From Morchella semilibera (Eukaryota > Ascomycota > Pezizomycetes > Pezizales > Morchellaceae): a stretch of 64,000 nt of DNA. The notes beneath the pieces were generated by a model. The model did no database searches. It had not been told where the DNA came from and worked only from the letters and a program-made list of their open reading frames with translations. A program made the translations under genes and the position numbers. The DNA lies in NCBI GenBank assembly GCA_009192285.1, contig WBVU01000005.1:186001-250000 (forward strand), written 5' to 3'. The first letter of the stretch is position 1, and every line of letters begins with the position of its first letter. This document shows, piece after piece, positions 10,253 through 22,292 of this stretch.

Positions 10253-11430
10253 AGGGGTTCGGAGGGGGCTGGCGGTGGGGCTTGGAGAGCGCGTAGGGAT
10301 GGGGACCCCGGGGGGGGGGGGGGGGGCAGAAGACTTGTTATGGACGGCTCGAGCTGCTCGTGCTTCTTAGTGGGCTCAGATATTAGTCTTGTAGTCATTC
10401 TAAACCCCAGTGATGGGATATATGTACATAGGGTTAGGGTTCATTATTACAGCATGGTATAATACATTACCAAAGGTATTGTTAGCACCTCTACTGTGAT
10501 TAAATTAAGAACAAAAAAAGGTGGATATAGCCCGGAGCTTGGCTCGTAAGGGTGGCTGCCTGAGCCTGTTCAAGCTACACCCGAGCCTGTACCTCCGCAA
10601 CCCCCCCGAACCCCCTAATACATATATTTACTCACCTGCCAACCTACCCGTAGAGGCTAGTGTATCTAGACCTCCTCCTTAACACGCAAGGATACACCTA
10701 CGTATCAAGGCTACCGCCACGACGGCATCCTCCATCACCACTACACAGAGACCGGCGTCACCAAGCACGGGCACATCCGGACGCAAACGAGAGTTGATAA
10801 AGACTACCTCCGGGAAGGAACAATCGCATAGAAGAGCCTCCTATCGGTGATTGAATGATAGAGGTGACTACTATCCCAGCGGTAGAGGCTATCCCCAGGG
10901 AGGGACAATCACGCAGAGATGCCTAAGAGCCACTAAATCAACCTCCGGATAGCATAAGCCGCGTAGAAGAGAGCCCTACCAGTGTTGATTGAATAGCTCC
11001 GTCGCTTAACGCGAAGGGCATGTATAGCATGTATATCCTGGCTGAATTGTTGATTGATGCCGGAAGCGGCTCCTATCCCACCAAGTCCAAGGACACCACC
11101 TCCCAGAATTCTAACAAGCTGCTGGGAGAGCGGGGGTGGGTGACCCTGGAGGGGGCTGGGAAGGGGAAGGTTGGTAGCCAGTGGTAGGCGCCGACCCCAA
11201 TAGCACTAACGCATGTAGAGCAGGGGAAGCGAGGGAGGCGAGTGTTGACCAGGTTGAGGACGGGTCGGAGGACGGGTCAGAGGACATGGGGGGTGAAAAC
11301 TGCGGCAAGAGGCAGCGAGGCCAGCAGGGGAAAGGTGGGGTAAGGGAATTCTGTATTGGAAGGCGAGGATACTTGAGTTGTGGTGTTGGGAGAGAATTGA
11401 GGGCGCGGGGACGCTTCTCCTCGCGACTCT
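10253..11430. other. Intergenic, with long G run
   Basis: A run of 17 G at 10310-10326 is followed by CAGAAGACTTG, as at 1340-1364. A two-unit GGGTTAGGGTT telomere-like piece lies at about 10429-10442. The 10.6-11.4 kb part is GC-rich but I cannot assign a gene. A small frame at 11181-11462 is low-complexity and acidic. Confidence 0.4.
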
Positions 11431-11476
11431 TAACCCTGACCCTGACCCTGACCGTGGCCTAACCCTGACCCTGAGC
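11431..11476 (+). repeat. Telomere-like CCCTGA/CCCTAA array
   Basis: TAACCCTGACCCTGACCCTGACC followed by CCTAACCCTGACCCTGA is a degenerate interstitial array. Canonical two-unit TTAGGG pieces occur elsewhere in the window: 10.43, 23.33, 45.36, 54.27, 58.18 and 59.53 kb. Confidence 0.7.
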
Positions 11477-11911
11477 CCGCGGCCTACCACAAAGTGTGTA
11501 ATCTTGCATCACGTGTTATTGCAAGAAGAATACCCACCAGGGACTATATTATTTTAGACCAAAGTTGGAGACAGAAGCTGGGCAGTAAATATGTCAAAAA
11601 CGCGGACCTTATCATCCCATCCAGGAATTCGTTTCCGCAGCTGATGGAGAAACACAACATGTATCGTAAATGCATGCAACGCATTGCTATATTGCCCCGC
11701 TTTTACAGGCAGGTCGAGGGCGGGGTGTGGCTTGTTTAAGTTTTCCTACTTAACCCGAAAAGGCAAAACAAAGCCCGTACCCCTCCCCCCCAAAGAAGAA
11801 AGAAAAGAGGAGAGGTGTACTAGTACGTTGAATAACTAGCGATGGCTAGCTCGCGACTGCAAGTTGATCCAGTTATAGGGAACAGCGACAGAGTCTAGGG
11901 AGCAGCTACAG

Positions 11912-12075
11912 TATCCCTTAGTCTGTCAACGCTGACCCCCCCCCTATAATTGAGGAATTAAATTTGTACGGAAGATCTATTATTTGATAAGGGAGATAAC
12001 GGGATCTATTAGTAAAGCCACACAATTTTTGCTTCTTCTTGGGGGGTCAGCATTTTACTGACAGACTAAGAGATA
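11912..12075. mobile_element. MITE family B, copy 2
   Basis: A 164-bp element with ends TATCCCTTAGTCTGTCAACG and the complementary ACAGACTAAGAGATA, TA on both sides, a C10-11 tract near the left arm and a GGGGGGTCAGC block in the right arm. It matches 8231-8378 over most of its length. Confidence 0.8.
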
Positions 12076-12159
12076 GGGAAAAGCGGTGAAGTATAGGAAC
12101 AGTGGGGGGATTAACCTAGCTGCTCAGATTTGATGTGTCGTGCTCAGTCCGGAGGTGGC

Positions 12160-12331
12160 GCTAACCACCTCTGTGTCTAAATATTAAGCTCTTGGCACTA
12201 ATCCCTGCCAGACCAATCAAATCACGTAGATTCTGTCTCACACATGTCTCACTATTATGCTTTCTACCACTAGCGCGCCTATATAGGAAGTGAGGCTAAC
12301 CACCTCTGTGTCCAAATATTAAGCTCTTGGC
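12160..12331 (+). repeat. Direct repeat of 37 bp
   Basis: GCTAACCACCTCTGTGTC followed by AAATATTAAGCTCTTGGC occurs at 12160-12196 and 12295-12331 with one mismatch, spaced 135 bp. It could be the ends of a small insertion or a short segmental duplication. Confidence 0.7.
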
Positions 12332-12738
12332 GGTGCTTAGTCAATTACCCTCCCATTAATCCCGCCACACCGAGATGTCGCGCTTTCATACCTCCTGAGG
12401 CATAGGGTACAGTAGATAGATGCTCGGAGCGCATTAAAGAGATTTATCTCTTGGTGTTGACTCTCCATCTCTAGAATTTTGGTATCCCGGAGAAGCATCT
12501 AATATGGCAGTTGGAGAGCTCGGGTAGGATACTTCTTCCCGTTTAGGTCCTATGTAGCTTGCAGCAAAATATCCAGAATTAGTGAAGGCTGTGTTAATAT
12601 ATTCCATTCGTTTTCTATAGATGTGCATGCTTTTGGTTTCGACTAGGGGCTGTCACCCGCCGATAGCAGGATGTAGATAAGTGGGTCTTTGCATCACAGT
12701 ATACATGGAATGTATTCTGGTCATCTCAATTTGGCAAG

Positions 12739-12936
12739 GTGAGGGACGAATTCATCACGCTTGATGGATGGGACGACCCATCTAAAAGGCACATGTTAAG
12801 TTGTATGGTCTACACTAGTGATCAAGGTGTAAGGAGCATTCATACCCTCTCGTCGGGGTTTCCATCCGTTGAGTCAATACTTAGATCGGTCCGGGCGTTA
12901 CCCGTACACACTTTCACACATATTTGCCAATTATAG
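12739..12936 (+). pseudogene. Fragment resembling a DUF659/hAT-type transposase segment
   Basis: The 65-codon open frame contains ITLDGWDDPSKRHMLSCM, similar in pattern to the DGW-(S/T)-(D/N)xxxxxxLNF motif of DUF659 domains in hAT-like transposases. Nothing else of a transposase is recognisable around it. It could be the fossil of an autonomous element related to the hAT MITEs in this window. The call rests on one motif. Confidence 0.35.
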
Positions 12937-12939
12937 TCC

Positions 12940-15900
12940 CGTCTGCGAACGACAAACCGCTGGATATTATTGGTATGCAGGCCAGAGCATGTACGACAAC
13001 ATTTTCTCTTTGTTTACATCAGTCATCGTATGTACGATAACGTGATTTCTTGACGTATAGGGTGCCCTATTCATCAGTCCTAGTAGATAGAACGAACTCT
13101 AGGCCCCTCTGAATAGAAATAGAACTATATGATTGCTACCGCTGCTGGGAGGGAACCTTACGGATGCTTGTGAAGGCCCAACTAATTCTTCAACCATTGT
13201 ACGGAAATAATGGTAAAATATTGCATCCAATCACTAAAGATGTAAGAGGGTATGGGGGCTTGTCATTGCTAGCTGTCGGGGGAGAAAGCTCCCTATTTAT
13301 ATAAGGAGATGATAGTACAAAGGAAATATAATGAGCGTAGATATACCCATACAATGTGACTCATCACAGTCTTCATGACTAATGTGAGTAATACAGTACC
13401 CGAGTCCAACCCAGTGCTTACCCAGCTGATACCTAGTACACGGTTGAACCTAGCCTCCTTCAAGTCTCATGCCACTTCGACCCCGTGGCCGTTTAGGCTC
13501 AAATCGCTCCTTATCCAGGTTTGTTTGGTGGGCGACCTGGGTGCTCCGCCCACCTGGCTCACGCAAACCTCTCTTCTCACCACACCTCTCCTTCCGCACA
13601 AAAGCAGACCCTCGCCAGTAACAACAGCCTTCCGTAAAAATTAGCTCCCCCACTTCACATACATTCACATACTTATCATGTCTTCCCTACTCGAAAGAGC
13701 TAATTCAGTCATCGAGCACTGGCCCAGTGGTTCCTATGTGGCTACGGGGGTGACCATCGAGCAATACCGTCGAGCTCGGCTCTCTATGTAAGGAGCACGG
13801 CCTTACTATTAAATACTTGCACGGGGATAGCCTTCTTGCACTCTGCCAGATGCCAAGCCCTGCATGAATTTGTCTAGGCCTGGTTAGAGCGTGAGAGTAT
13901 AGAGGAACCCACCGGCATAGTCGCATAACCCGCAATTGCTTTGTAGTTGTGGAGTATTAATAGAGTGATGGCCTACGATCGAGTGATTAGCCATGACCAC
14001 CCCAACTTGATCGGTTGGTTGATTGCTTGGTACTTGATACATGCATCCTCCGGAGGCAGGGTAGAACCTTCCTCGGCCATGGCAACTTACAAAGGGACAA
14101 GAATCTATCAATGATAGGCACATCAACCCTAGGGCAACCCGCCTACCCGATCGGAAACACTGTGCAACACTGGGCACTAGAGACTCGGGACTTGAAAGTT
14201 GAGGCTTGGAGGTCAGAGGTTTGGTGGGTTGGGGTTGGCGTTGGGGCTCGGTACTCTAGGGCGTGAAGGTAGGTACGCAGGCCACCGCCCTCGTACCAGC
14301 CCCTAGCCCCTAACCGAATGCCAATAGGCTGTTCTCAACAGCCTGTGGTAAACTGACTACCTAATGCTCTAGTCTCCAACCCGCCACTCTTTTTCAACTT
14401 TCTATTCACGCATACAATCCCACCCATCCCATTTGCAACCCCCTTTCCTCTCCGCTACCCCTCGGTTGTCCACGATACGATACGCTCCTGACATTGGTAT
14501 AGTGGCTGTTGTTGATTTATTCATTCATTTAATTTGTTGGTTTTGTGAATATTTCATAGGTCATGACTAGACGGATCGCTTGATTGCGTGGCCTAAAGGT
14601 GGGGTTTGATTAGCCGGTTAGGCTAACGGGACCTCTTCAGGACTTCTACAATAATCTTACTTTGTGCACTTTAGTGGACCGGTTGTGATCTGGACCGCTC
14701 TCTCATATGAGTTTGGTAATCTATTTACTGCCACAGGATAGCTTATGGCACAATTGGGAGATACCCAACTCACGACAGGTCAACATATACCAGTCTATTA
14801 CTTTACCCCCTGATAATACATGTAATAAAAGAGCCGATCAAAAGTTTGATTTAGTTAGCTCGGAAGGGCTGTATATTCTGAAGATCGGTGAAGCTCTATT
14901 ATGGCTGTTATTGGGTTACAGCAGTTTGCTGGTACATTTACACGACAGGCAGTGGCAATTGACCATCACGTCGAGTGTAATAGTAAGAAGGGCGATCTAA
15001 AGCGTTATGACATCAGTAGTTTGATAGGCTGGTATACAGTGTCTGGCCAAAGTACCGTGGCAGGTAACCTAGAGCTGAAACTATGATACATATGTCGGGG
15101 TCTTGCTACATTACTATAACACTATGAAATGCCAGTATCCCTATCTGCCAATTGCAGAAGGCTTGGCTGTTGTTTGCAGGAGGGGGGCGGTAGTGCCCGT
15201 AGTGGGGCAGGCGGGGCTGTGGACTGCCGTTTGTGGTTTGGTGGTCCGAAAAAGAAAATAGGGGTTTCACTATAAGCCCTATCATGTGCATTCTACCGAT
15301 GGGTTCTAGTCACATACTCTAATCTACTGTAAGGCGGGTTTCTTTGGGTTGGCGCTGCGTGCGGGGTGGGCGGGGCGCGGACCTGGCCCGGGTAACTGTT
15401 TCCGATACAGGAGCAGGCTCTTTATGTATTGGGTAGTGTGTGAGGGATCGAATATAGTTTTCTTCTTCTTTTTTTTGATTATATAATTCGATTTTGCCTT
15501 TATGGGATCCTAAGGTGTCGTTTGTGTATCATATGCATATATTTCCAGAGGTTACATATCGTTGCATACATACATGTACTCAGGATGCTTACAGTTCCTA
15601 CGCTACCCGAACATCAGTAGTTGGGGCCGCGAATCTATATCTGTATCACTCAATCAATTACACTTGCGTCTGTGTCCCCCGGGTCAAGGTTTGAACTTAT
15701 ACTTGCCTCAGAAGTAAAAGCTAATGGATGGGGGAGGTACCCAACTCTCCACAATTCATTCCCGCTCTAACCAATTCATCATAGAATATCACCGTTGAAG
15801 AAACACGATCTTGCTTAATCTTTATAAAACACGTGTTCACCTGTAGCACAGCCATCGCTTACACACCTCCGTTGCTAGTGCTATATCAACAAGCTTTCAA

Positions 15901-18009
15901 GATGATACATGGAGCTTAATGTCTGTCATATATTTTCACTTGTTAACACAATCTATGACATGCCGGTGTATAAATCCTTTGTTATTTTCCCTCCCTCCTT
16001 GATTATATTCTTCCTTCAAGACATTATATTCTTTCCTCGCAATAATCTTGCATCCCACCAGAATGTCAAAACCAATGCGCAAAAACAGCGTAAATAATAC
16101 ACCCTCAAACTTGGAACCTGACAGAGTTGATAAATTAAACAACGAGCTATATTGGAGGCTGGTAACAGCACTAGTAATCAAAACAAAGCAACCAACCTTC
16201 CATAAATATCTATCTCCAGCAGTGCAAACAAAGTCAAACTACTACTTGATTCTGAAACTTATATATCTCCATGAAAGAACAGAGTAATTCAGCATGCAAA
16301 GCCTACCTTATGTAGATCAAAAATATACTCTGATATTATTTAAAATCCGCAGAGAGATCGAAACCATAATGTTACAGGATTGTTGGAAGTGCGGTACTGG
16401 TAGTACAATGGTATAGTCCTGGTATGACGGCGCGATGGAAGAGTGACGTACGCCCAGAAGCGGGGTTCAGTTATAACTCGGCAACCACTACCACATCTCA
16501 TGAGTGGACCCTTGGTTACCCCACCTTGTAGGAAGTCGGAGCAGTAGCGGAGGCATTGCGGGAGATTTGCTATTGGAGGAGTTAGCGGGTTAAGGGGGTT
16601 CTTCATGTATAAATAGCTAGTAGGATTCCCGTCGTCTTAGGGGAATCATAATCTTCTCAAGCAAACGGAATCCGATCTACAATATTACAGGTTCAAAAGC
16701 TACAGAACTATTGCTTAGCATTAGCCATATCTTAGTAACATCTGAGATATCCTTTTACACATAACTAATACCAACCAAAAAGTTATTGATTTTGCTGAGT
16801 GTAATATCAAACAGGTTACCAGTTTGGGGAACTTCATTGGTTACCTCATTGAGGAGTTACCTCATTGAAGAAACAAACATTGTCATGAGAAGTTGAAGGT
16901 TTGTAAAGGCTAAGTAGTTGCTTCGGATATTCAGGTTGAATGGCCGGAAAATCCTGTGAACAATTCCGCCTTGGTACGCGATGGTGCTTCAAACTACGGT
17001 TTGCCTATTTGGATATCTAGCTGGTTGCTACATACTTATTCTCTATAGACTCTAATGGAATTGCCTAGTCTGTAAATACACATGAAAGTAATAGTAGTGC
17101 CGACAGTTAAACTGGTTTACTCAAACATATATCAGGTAACGAGATACTGGCTCTCACTGTATCTGATTGATATTATATAACTATTGAAATACTGCCTCAA
17201 ATCATGTTCCCGAGCGTTCATTAACTGTATTTCTACATTACTACCTTTACCTAACATACATATCATGAGTTATGAACACTCTTTTATAGATTCTTTCTAT
17301 TGCCGATAGTTAGAAAAAAATAGTCTCTTAACTCACATTTGGTTGTGCGTGTTGGTTTTCCATAGTTCACCGCACTTATACAATAACCTTCCCTGTCGTC
17401 AAATTATTTTTTAGCCCTTTGCTCTACACAACTATTTCGTAATGGAACTCGAATCATCTGCTCTCCTCTTATACCTCTTTGAGGGGGCTGTAGGCCGTCT
17501 GATGGGTATGGTTTCCATTGGGCTTATATGGTTACCTGAAAAACGTTACATATATTCATTTAGTCTCTCGGAGTCCGAGCCGTCGATAACTATACATATG
17601 CGACACTCCCGGAACCCAGCAACACGCTTATCTCCCCAGCCAACAGCCATGCTTGCCCGCGATCGGAGCTGACTTGCGCCTTCCGAGTTGAGGAGTTCAC
17701 CTTGGGATTACCAGCGCGATGAGCGTGCGGGCCCTACCCATACCCACTAGAGTGCAAACCATGAGGTTGATCAAACCTAGATTGAGGAAGCTAGTGCATG
17801 GGCCGGTGTGAATCCTGGGAGATCACCGTCGGGTTGAATTGATAGATTATGAGCTTGGTGAGGCGAACGGCGGTGTAAGCGTCTGGTGTAATGCCTTGCA
17901 CTTGTTTCTTGTGGTTGGAGAGTTACCGATTTGAGTATTGGCATAGACCAGGTCGTGGGTTTGACAATCTTATCCGTCAGAGCGATACTACCTGAGTGTT
18001 GCGCGGATA
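12940..18009. other. Long intergenic stretch, no supported gene
   Basis: Short open frames occur (13375-13644, 14707-15000, 16048-16287, 17777-18196) but none has a recognisable domain, a consistent start context or support from splice-joined neighbours. The best small candidate is 16066-16287 (plus), a lysine- and asparagine-containing 73-codon frame beginning MSKPMRKNSVNN, downstream of a TATAAAA at about 15822. I would not call it a gene without transcript data. Confidence 0.45.
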
Positions 18010-18087
18010 GGGTAGGGATGTCTAGATGGAGCTCACCTAGTGGGGTTAGGGTAGGGATGTCTAGATGGAGCTCACCCAGTGGGGCCA
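18010..18087. repeat. Tandem duplication, 2 x 39 bp
   Basis: GGTAGGGATGTCTAGATGGA... is repeated exactly 39 bp later (18010-18048, 18049-18087) with three differences. The unit length is a multiple of three, so it stays open on the minus strand. The surrounding frame has no other sign of coding. Confidence 0.85.
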
Positions 18088-18386
18088 GGGCAGGACTGCG
18101 CCAAAGTAAGTCCCGGGACCGTAATTCCTGATAATATAATATATTGGCATAATCCATAGCTGCTAGAAAGGGCCTTGGTTCCATTTGCTTATTCACTGTA
18201 AGACCTAATAGGAAGAATATGTAGTGTTCAATGGGATGGAATATCAGGAGGTTCGAATTATTTCAGAATCGTGACCCTCAAATACCATTTAAACTCGTTT
18301 TAATAATTAGGAAATAACCAGTCTGTTGTCCTATCAAGCACCAATAAACCAATTTTATAAGAACGGGGGGGTGTTTGCTGCAGGTT

Positions 18387-18540
18387 TAAAAAAAGAAAAG
18401 AAAAAAAGAAAGACAGGAATAACTGCTGCGAGGTGAAACGAGAAAAAAAAAAAGGAAGATTTGCTGTTGAAAAGCAAGAAGAACCGGGAATACTATGCTG
18501 CGAGTTGATAACAAAAAGGAAAACAAAAATAATCTTGAAC
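18387..18540 (-). other. Pyrimidine-rich 3' flank of the ankyrin gene
   Basis: The plus strand is A/G-rich, so the transcript of the minus-strand ankyrin gene would carry CT-rich sequence starting about 60 bases after the stop. It contains an imperfect duplication (GGAATAACTGCTGCGAG / GGAATACTATGCTGCGAG). A comparable tract follows the TPR-CHAT gene. Confidence 0.5.
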
Positions 18541-18596
18541 GAAATTCTCAATAATGAAAAGGCAAACCCCCGATGATTATCCATGATTCAACACAC

Positions 18597-21500
18597 TCAA
18601 CCGCGCTTCCGCTTCCCATCGTGACGTGTTTCCCCAGGCTCTAGTTTGGCACCCCTATCCACTAGGAGTCTGGTATTCTCCTCAGCCTTCTCGCGGCTCG
18701 TGTGCCTCGCTGCGTGATGTAGTGGTACTTGTCCGTCGCCGTCACGGGCGTGCATGTCTGCACCGGCATCTAAGAGTAGAGTTATAACCTCTTTGCCATG
18801 TCTCGACGCAGCGAGGTGCAACAGCCCCACTTTATCATTGTCAACAGCGTTTACATCAGCGCCCGCCCCGATCAATATCTCTATTGCCTCTTCCAGGTCG
18901 CATTCCCAAGAGTCGCCGGGCCGACCCAGAAGATCCCGTAGCGGAGTCTTTCCATTGATGTCCTTGGCGTTAACATTGCCACCGTTATCAACTAGGAATT
19001 GGAGCTCATCATTGTCTTCTAGTCCCTCGAATGCTTCGATTGCGTAGTGTAGTGGTACTCGTCCGTCACCGTCGCGGGCGTTTATGTCTGCGCCGGCATC
19101 CACGAGCAGAGTCATGATATATTCATTATGTTTCGACGCAGCAAGATGCAATAATCCCACTCTATCATCATCAACAGCGCCCACGTCGGCGCCCGCCTCG
19201 ATAAATGTCGGTACTGTTTCTTCCAACATATCAATATCGGCCGAACCAAAAAGACATAGTAGAGGCGTCTTTCCATTGGTATCCTTGGCGTCAACATCGG
19301 CACTGTGTTCTACTAGGAAGTTGAGCTCCCCGCTGTCTTCGAATTCCGTGAGTGCTTCAATTGCGTGGTGTAGTGGTAACCGTCCGGCACCGTCACGGGC
19401 GTTTATGTCCGCACCGGCCTCCAGAAGTAAAGCTATAATCTCTTCGTCGTGCTTCGCTGCAGCAACATGCAATAATCCCACCTTATCATTGTCCACAGCG
19501 TTCATGTCGGCGCCCGCATCGATCAACAACTCAACCACCTCTGCCCAGTCCCAGTCCCAAGAGTCGCTGGCCCGACCTAGAAGATCCTGTAGCGGCGTCT
19601 TTCCATTCATGTCCTTGGCGTTAACATCGGCACCGTTATCGACTAGGAACTTGAGCTCCACGTTTTCTCCGGATTCCTCGAGGACTTCGATTGCGTAGTG
19701 TAGTGGTCCTCGTCCGTCACCGTCGCGGGCACTTATGTCCGCACCGGCATCCAGAAGCAGAGCGATAATTTCCCGGTCATGCTTGGACGCAGCAATATGC
19801 AATAATCCCACTTTATCATTGTCAACGACATTCACATCGGCGCCCGCCTCGATCAACATCTCAACCGCTTCCCCCCAGTGCGGGGCCCAACAGTCGCCAG
19901 CCAGATCCAGAAGGTCCTGTAGCGGCCTCCTTCGATTAATGCCCTTGGTATTGACATTGGCACCGTTATCAACGTTGTCTCCGGACCTGAGTCCTCTGAG
20001 TCCTTCAATTGCGTGATGTAGTGGTACTTGTCCGTCACCATCACGGGCGTTTATATCCGCACCGGCATCCAGAAGCAGAGCAGTAATCTCTTTCCGGTGT
20101 CTCGACGCAGCGACATGTAATGATGCCACTTTAGCATTGTCAACAACGTTCACATCGGCACCCGCCTTGATCAATATCCGCATTTTTTCTTCCAACCCCG
20201 AAGGCTCGGGGAAATGTAGAAGGTATTGTAGAGGCGTTCGTCCATTGAGTCCCACGGCGTTTACATCGGCACCCTTTTCTACTAGAAGTTTAATCTTCTC
20301 TATCCCATAACATGAATCCTGGGTTGCGTGATGTAGTGGGGTCTCTCTACCGCTGTCACAGGCGTTTATGTCCGTACCAAGCGCATCCAGGAGCAGAGCC
20401 AGCGTCTCTGGACAACCACCCAACGCAGCGAGGTGCAAAAATCCCACTTTGTCCTTCTCAGTAGGGCTCACGTCGGCCCCCGCCTTGATTAATATCTGTA
20501 CTGCTTGATCCTCCTCCCAATTCCAACGGCCGCAGTACCATTGGTGTCCCCAAGCGCCGCGGCTCAGCTGCAGAAGGTGGTCTAGTGGTGTCTCTCCATT
20601 GATGTCCTTGGCTCTTACATTGGCACCCCTATCTACTAGAAGTTCAATCTCCACCACCCTGACATATAATCCATTGATTGCGCGATGTAGTGGAGTCTCT
20701 CCATCACAGTCACGGGCGTTTATGTCCACACCGGGCACATCCAAGAGCAGAGCCAGGACCTCTCTGTCCTCTTCCAACACAGCGAGATGCAATAAACCCA
20801 CCCCATCCTTGTCAGCAGCGTTCACGTCGGCGCCCGCCTTGATCAATATCTCTGCCGCTTCCCTACGAGAGTCGTGGCACCAGCCAAGAATATCATGTAG
20901 TGGCGTCTTTCCATCAATGTCCTTGGCGTTTACATCGGCACCTCTATCTGCTAGAAGCTTAATCTTCTTCATTCCGTAACGTGAATCTTTGATTGCGGAA
21001 TGTAGTGGCACCCGTCCGCTGCCGTCACGGGCGTTTATGTCCACACCGGGTACATCCAAGAGCACAGGCATAAGCAAATCTCTATATTTCAACGCAGCGC
21101 TATGCAATAGTCGCCCCTTATTGCTGGTAACAGCGTTCACGTCCGCGCCTGCCTTGATCAATATCACTGCCGTAGTTTCCCAATATGGAAACGTGTCACC
21201 CCGACCGAATATATACTGTAACGGCGTGCGTCCGGTGCTGTCCTTTGGGTCTAACGAGGCTCCATTTTCCAGCAGGTGGAGAACATTCGTATCTCTCGTC
21301 CGGGAATCTTGGTTCAGCACTGCATGGTGTAGCGGTGTCCTTTGATCAATGTCTCGCGCCTCAATGCTTGCGCCCTTCTCCGCGAGGACCGGTATCGCAT
21401 TTGGATCTGTTCTTGGTGCGGGGCTGAGGGGCTGTGTCGCGTGCGGGATGTTTCTTGATGCAGCATGATGCATTGCTGTCATCTGGTTGATGTCCCGTGC

Positions 21501-22292
21501 TTCGATGTCCGCCCCGGATTCCAGCAGCAAGGCAACCGCGTCGCCGCAGGCATGGTGTAGCGGCGTTCTTTGGCGCTCATCTCGTAGGTCGACGGCTAAG
21601 CCTTTCTCGATGAGCAGGGAGACCGCCCCTTCACTCCCCGACTTGGCGGCATAATGTAGCACGGACATCTCGTCATCGCCTCGACTATGGATATCCGGGC
21701 CGCGACCGGCGTCCAGCAGCAACCTGATGCAAGATACATTCCCTATTTCCGCTGCTCGATGCAGCAACGTGGCGCGCCCGCTAGCGGGGGGAGGCGCATT
21801 AGGATTGGCACCGGCATCGAGAAGGGTGCTTATCAAGGCTGCACTACGCTCACCGCCGAAGTTGAGCGCGCTCCATAGCGGGGTGCCGCCTGCGCCGTCC
21901 CGCGGATCCATGATATGAGCGTGCTCATGCGCACGGGGTGTTCGAAGAACATGGTCCAGCAGCAAACGAAGGATATCTATCTGTCCGAGCCTCGCCGCCA
22001 CATGCAGCGGTGTTTCGCGGAAGATATCCCGCTGACCCGTTAGTTTGCCACCCTCATCCACCATTTTCGCCCAGTAGCCATGCTGTAGCAGCGATCGAAC
22101 TATGTCTGCATTGCCACCCTCCACCGCCGCATGCAGCAGCTCCCGTTTGTTCCTATCCAAAGGAACCAGTACTTGTGCTGCTCTCGCGCCCTCCCGGAGT
22201 AGCGATTCCACAACAGCAGGTTTGCCGAGGCGTACGGCGTCTTGAATCTTCCAACCCTTGTGGTGATCTGTGCTGAGCCCTAACTCGGACAT
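18597..22292 (-). CDS. Giant ankyrin-repeat protein (1231 aa)
   Basis: One uninterrupted exon. I count about 33 ankyrin repeats covering nearly the whole protein. The first nine are diverged and individually variable. From about residue 355 to 1225 there are eight copies of a super-repeat of roughly 109 residues (324-330 bp), each made of three ankyrin units with hallmarks GxTPLxxLL...AGADVNAVDNDKVGLLHLAAS, LLLDAGADINARDGDG, and VPLHxAI...LVDNGADVNAKD. The last five copies are the most alike at DNA level. The C-terminus is short and basic (HDGKRKRG), a possible nuclear signal. No enzymatic, NACHT, F-box or membrane domain is fused. Ankyrin arrays bind proteins. In fungi such arrays often form the sensor part of STAND receptors, but here the array stands alone. 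It lies 3.4 kb from the TPR-CHAT gene, in the same direction. Confidence 0.93.
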   Translation of the reverse strand: MSELGLSTDHHKGWKIQDAVRLGKPAVVESLLREGARAAQVLVPLDRNKRELLHAAVEGGNADIVRSLLQHGYWAKMVDEGGKLTGQRDIFRETPLHVAARLGQIDILRLLLDHVLRTPRAHEHAHIMDPRDGAGGTPLWSALNFGGERSAALISTLLDAGANPNAPPPASGRATLLHRAAEIGNVSCIRLLLDAGRGPDIHSRGDDEMSVLHYAAKSGSEGAVSLLIEKGLAVDLRDERQRTPLHHACGDAVALLLESGADIEARDINQMTAMHHAASRNIPHATQPLSPAPRTDPNAIPVLAEKGASIEARDIDQRTPLHHAVLNQDSRTRDTNVLHLLENGASLDPKDSTGRTPLQYIFGRGDTFPYWETTAVILIKAGADVNAVTSNKGRLLHSAALKYRDLLMPVLLDVPGVDINARDGSGRVPLHSAIKDSRYGMKKIKLLADRGADVNAKDIDGKTPLHDILGWCHDSRREAAEILIKAGADVNAADKDGVGLLHLAVLEEDREVLALLLDVPGVDINARDCDGETPLHRAINGLYVRVVEIELLVDRGANVRAKDINGETPLDHLLQLSRGAWGHQWYCGRWNWEEDQAVQILIKAGADVSPTEKDKVGFLHLAALGGCPETLALLLDALGTDINACDSGRETPLHHATQDSCYGIEKIKLLVEKGADVNAVGLNGRTPLQYLLHFPEPSGLEEKMRILIKAGADVNVVDNAKVASLHVAASRHRKEITALLLDAGADINARDGDGQVPLHHAIEGLRGLRSGDNVDNGANVNTKGINRRRPLQDLLDLAGDCWAPHWGEAVEMLIEAGADVNVVDNDKVGLLHIAASKHDREIIALLLDAGADISARDGDGRGPLHYAIEVLEESGENVELKFLVDNGADVNAKDMNGKTPLQDLLGRASDSWDWDWAEVVELLIDAGADMNAVDNDKVGLLHVAAAKHDEEIIALLLEAGADINARDGAGRLPLHHAIEALTEFEDSGELNFLVEHSADVDAKDTNGKTPLLCLFGSADIDMLEETVPTFIEAGADVGAVDDDRVGLLHLAASKHNEYIMTLLVDAGADINARDGDGRVPLHYAIEAFEGLEDNDELQFLVDNGGNVNAKDINGKTPLRDLLGRPGDSWECDLEEAIEILIGAGADVNAVDNDKVGLLHLAASRHGKEVITLLLDAGADMHARDGDGQVPLHHAARHTSREKAEENTRLLVDRGAKLEPGETRHDGKRKRG

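Noticed and set aside
13375-13644. Overlapping plus and minus frames
   Set aside because: Both are short, with no features; most likely chance.
17777-18196. 139-codon minus-strand open frame
   Set aside because: It is kept open partly by a 39-bp tandem duplication; no domain or splice partner is seen.
19084-19698. 204-codon plus-strand frame and similar ones over 18.7-21.4 kb
   Set aside because: Antisense shadows of the ankyrin super-repeat; they repeat with the same period.
18597-22292. Regular repeats as a CRISPR-like array
   Set aside because: The period is 324-330 bp and it encodes ankyrin units, so it is a coding tandem repeat in a eukaryote.
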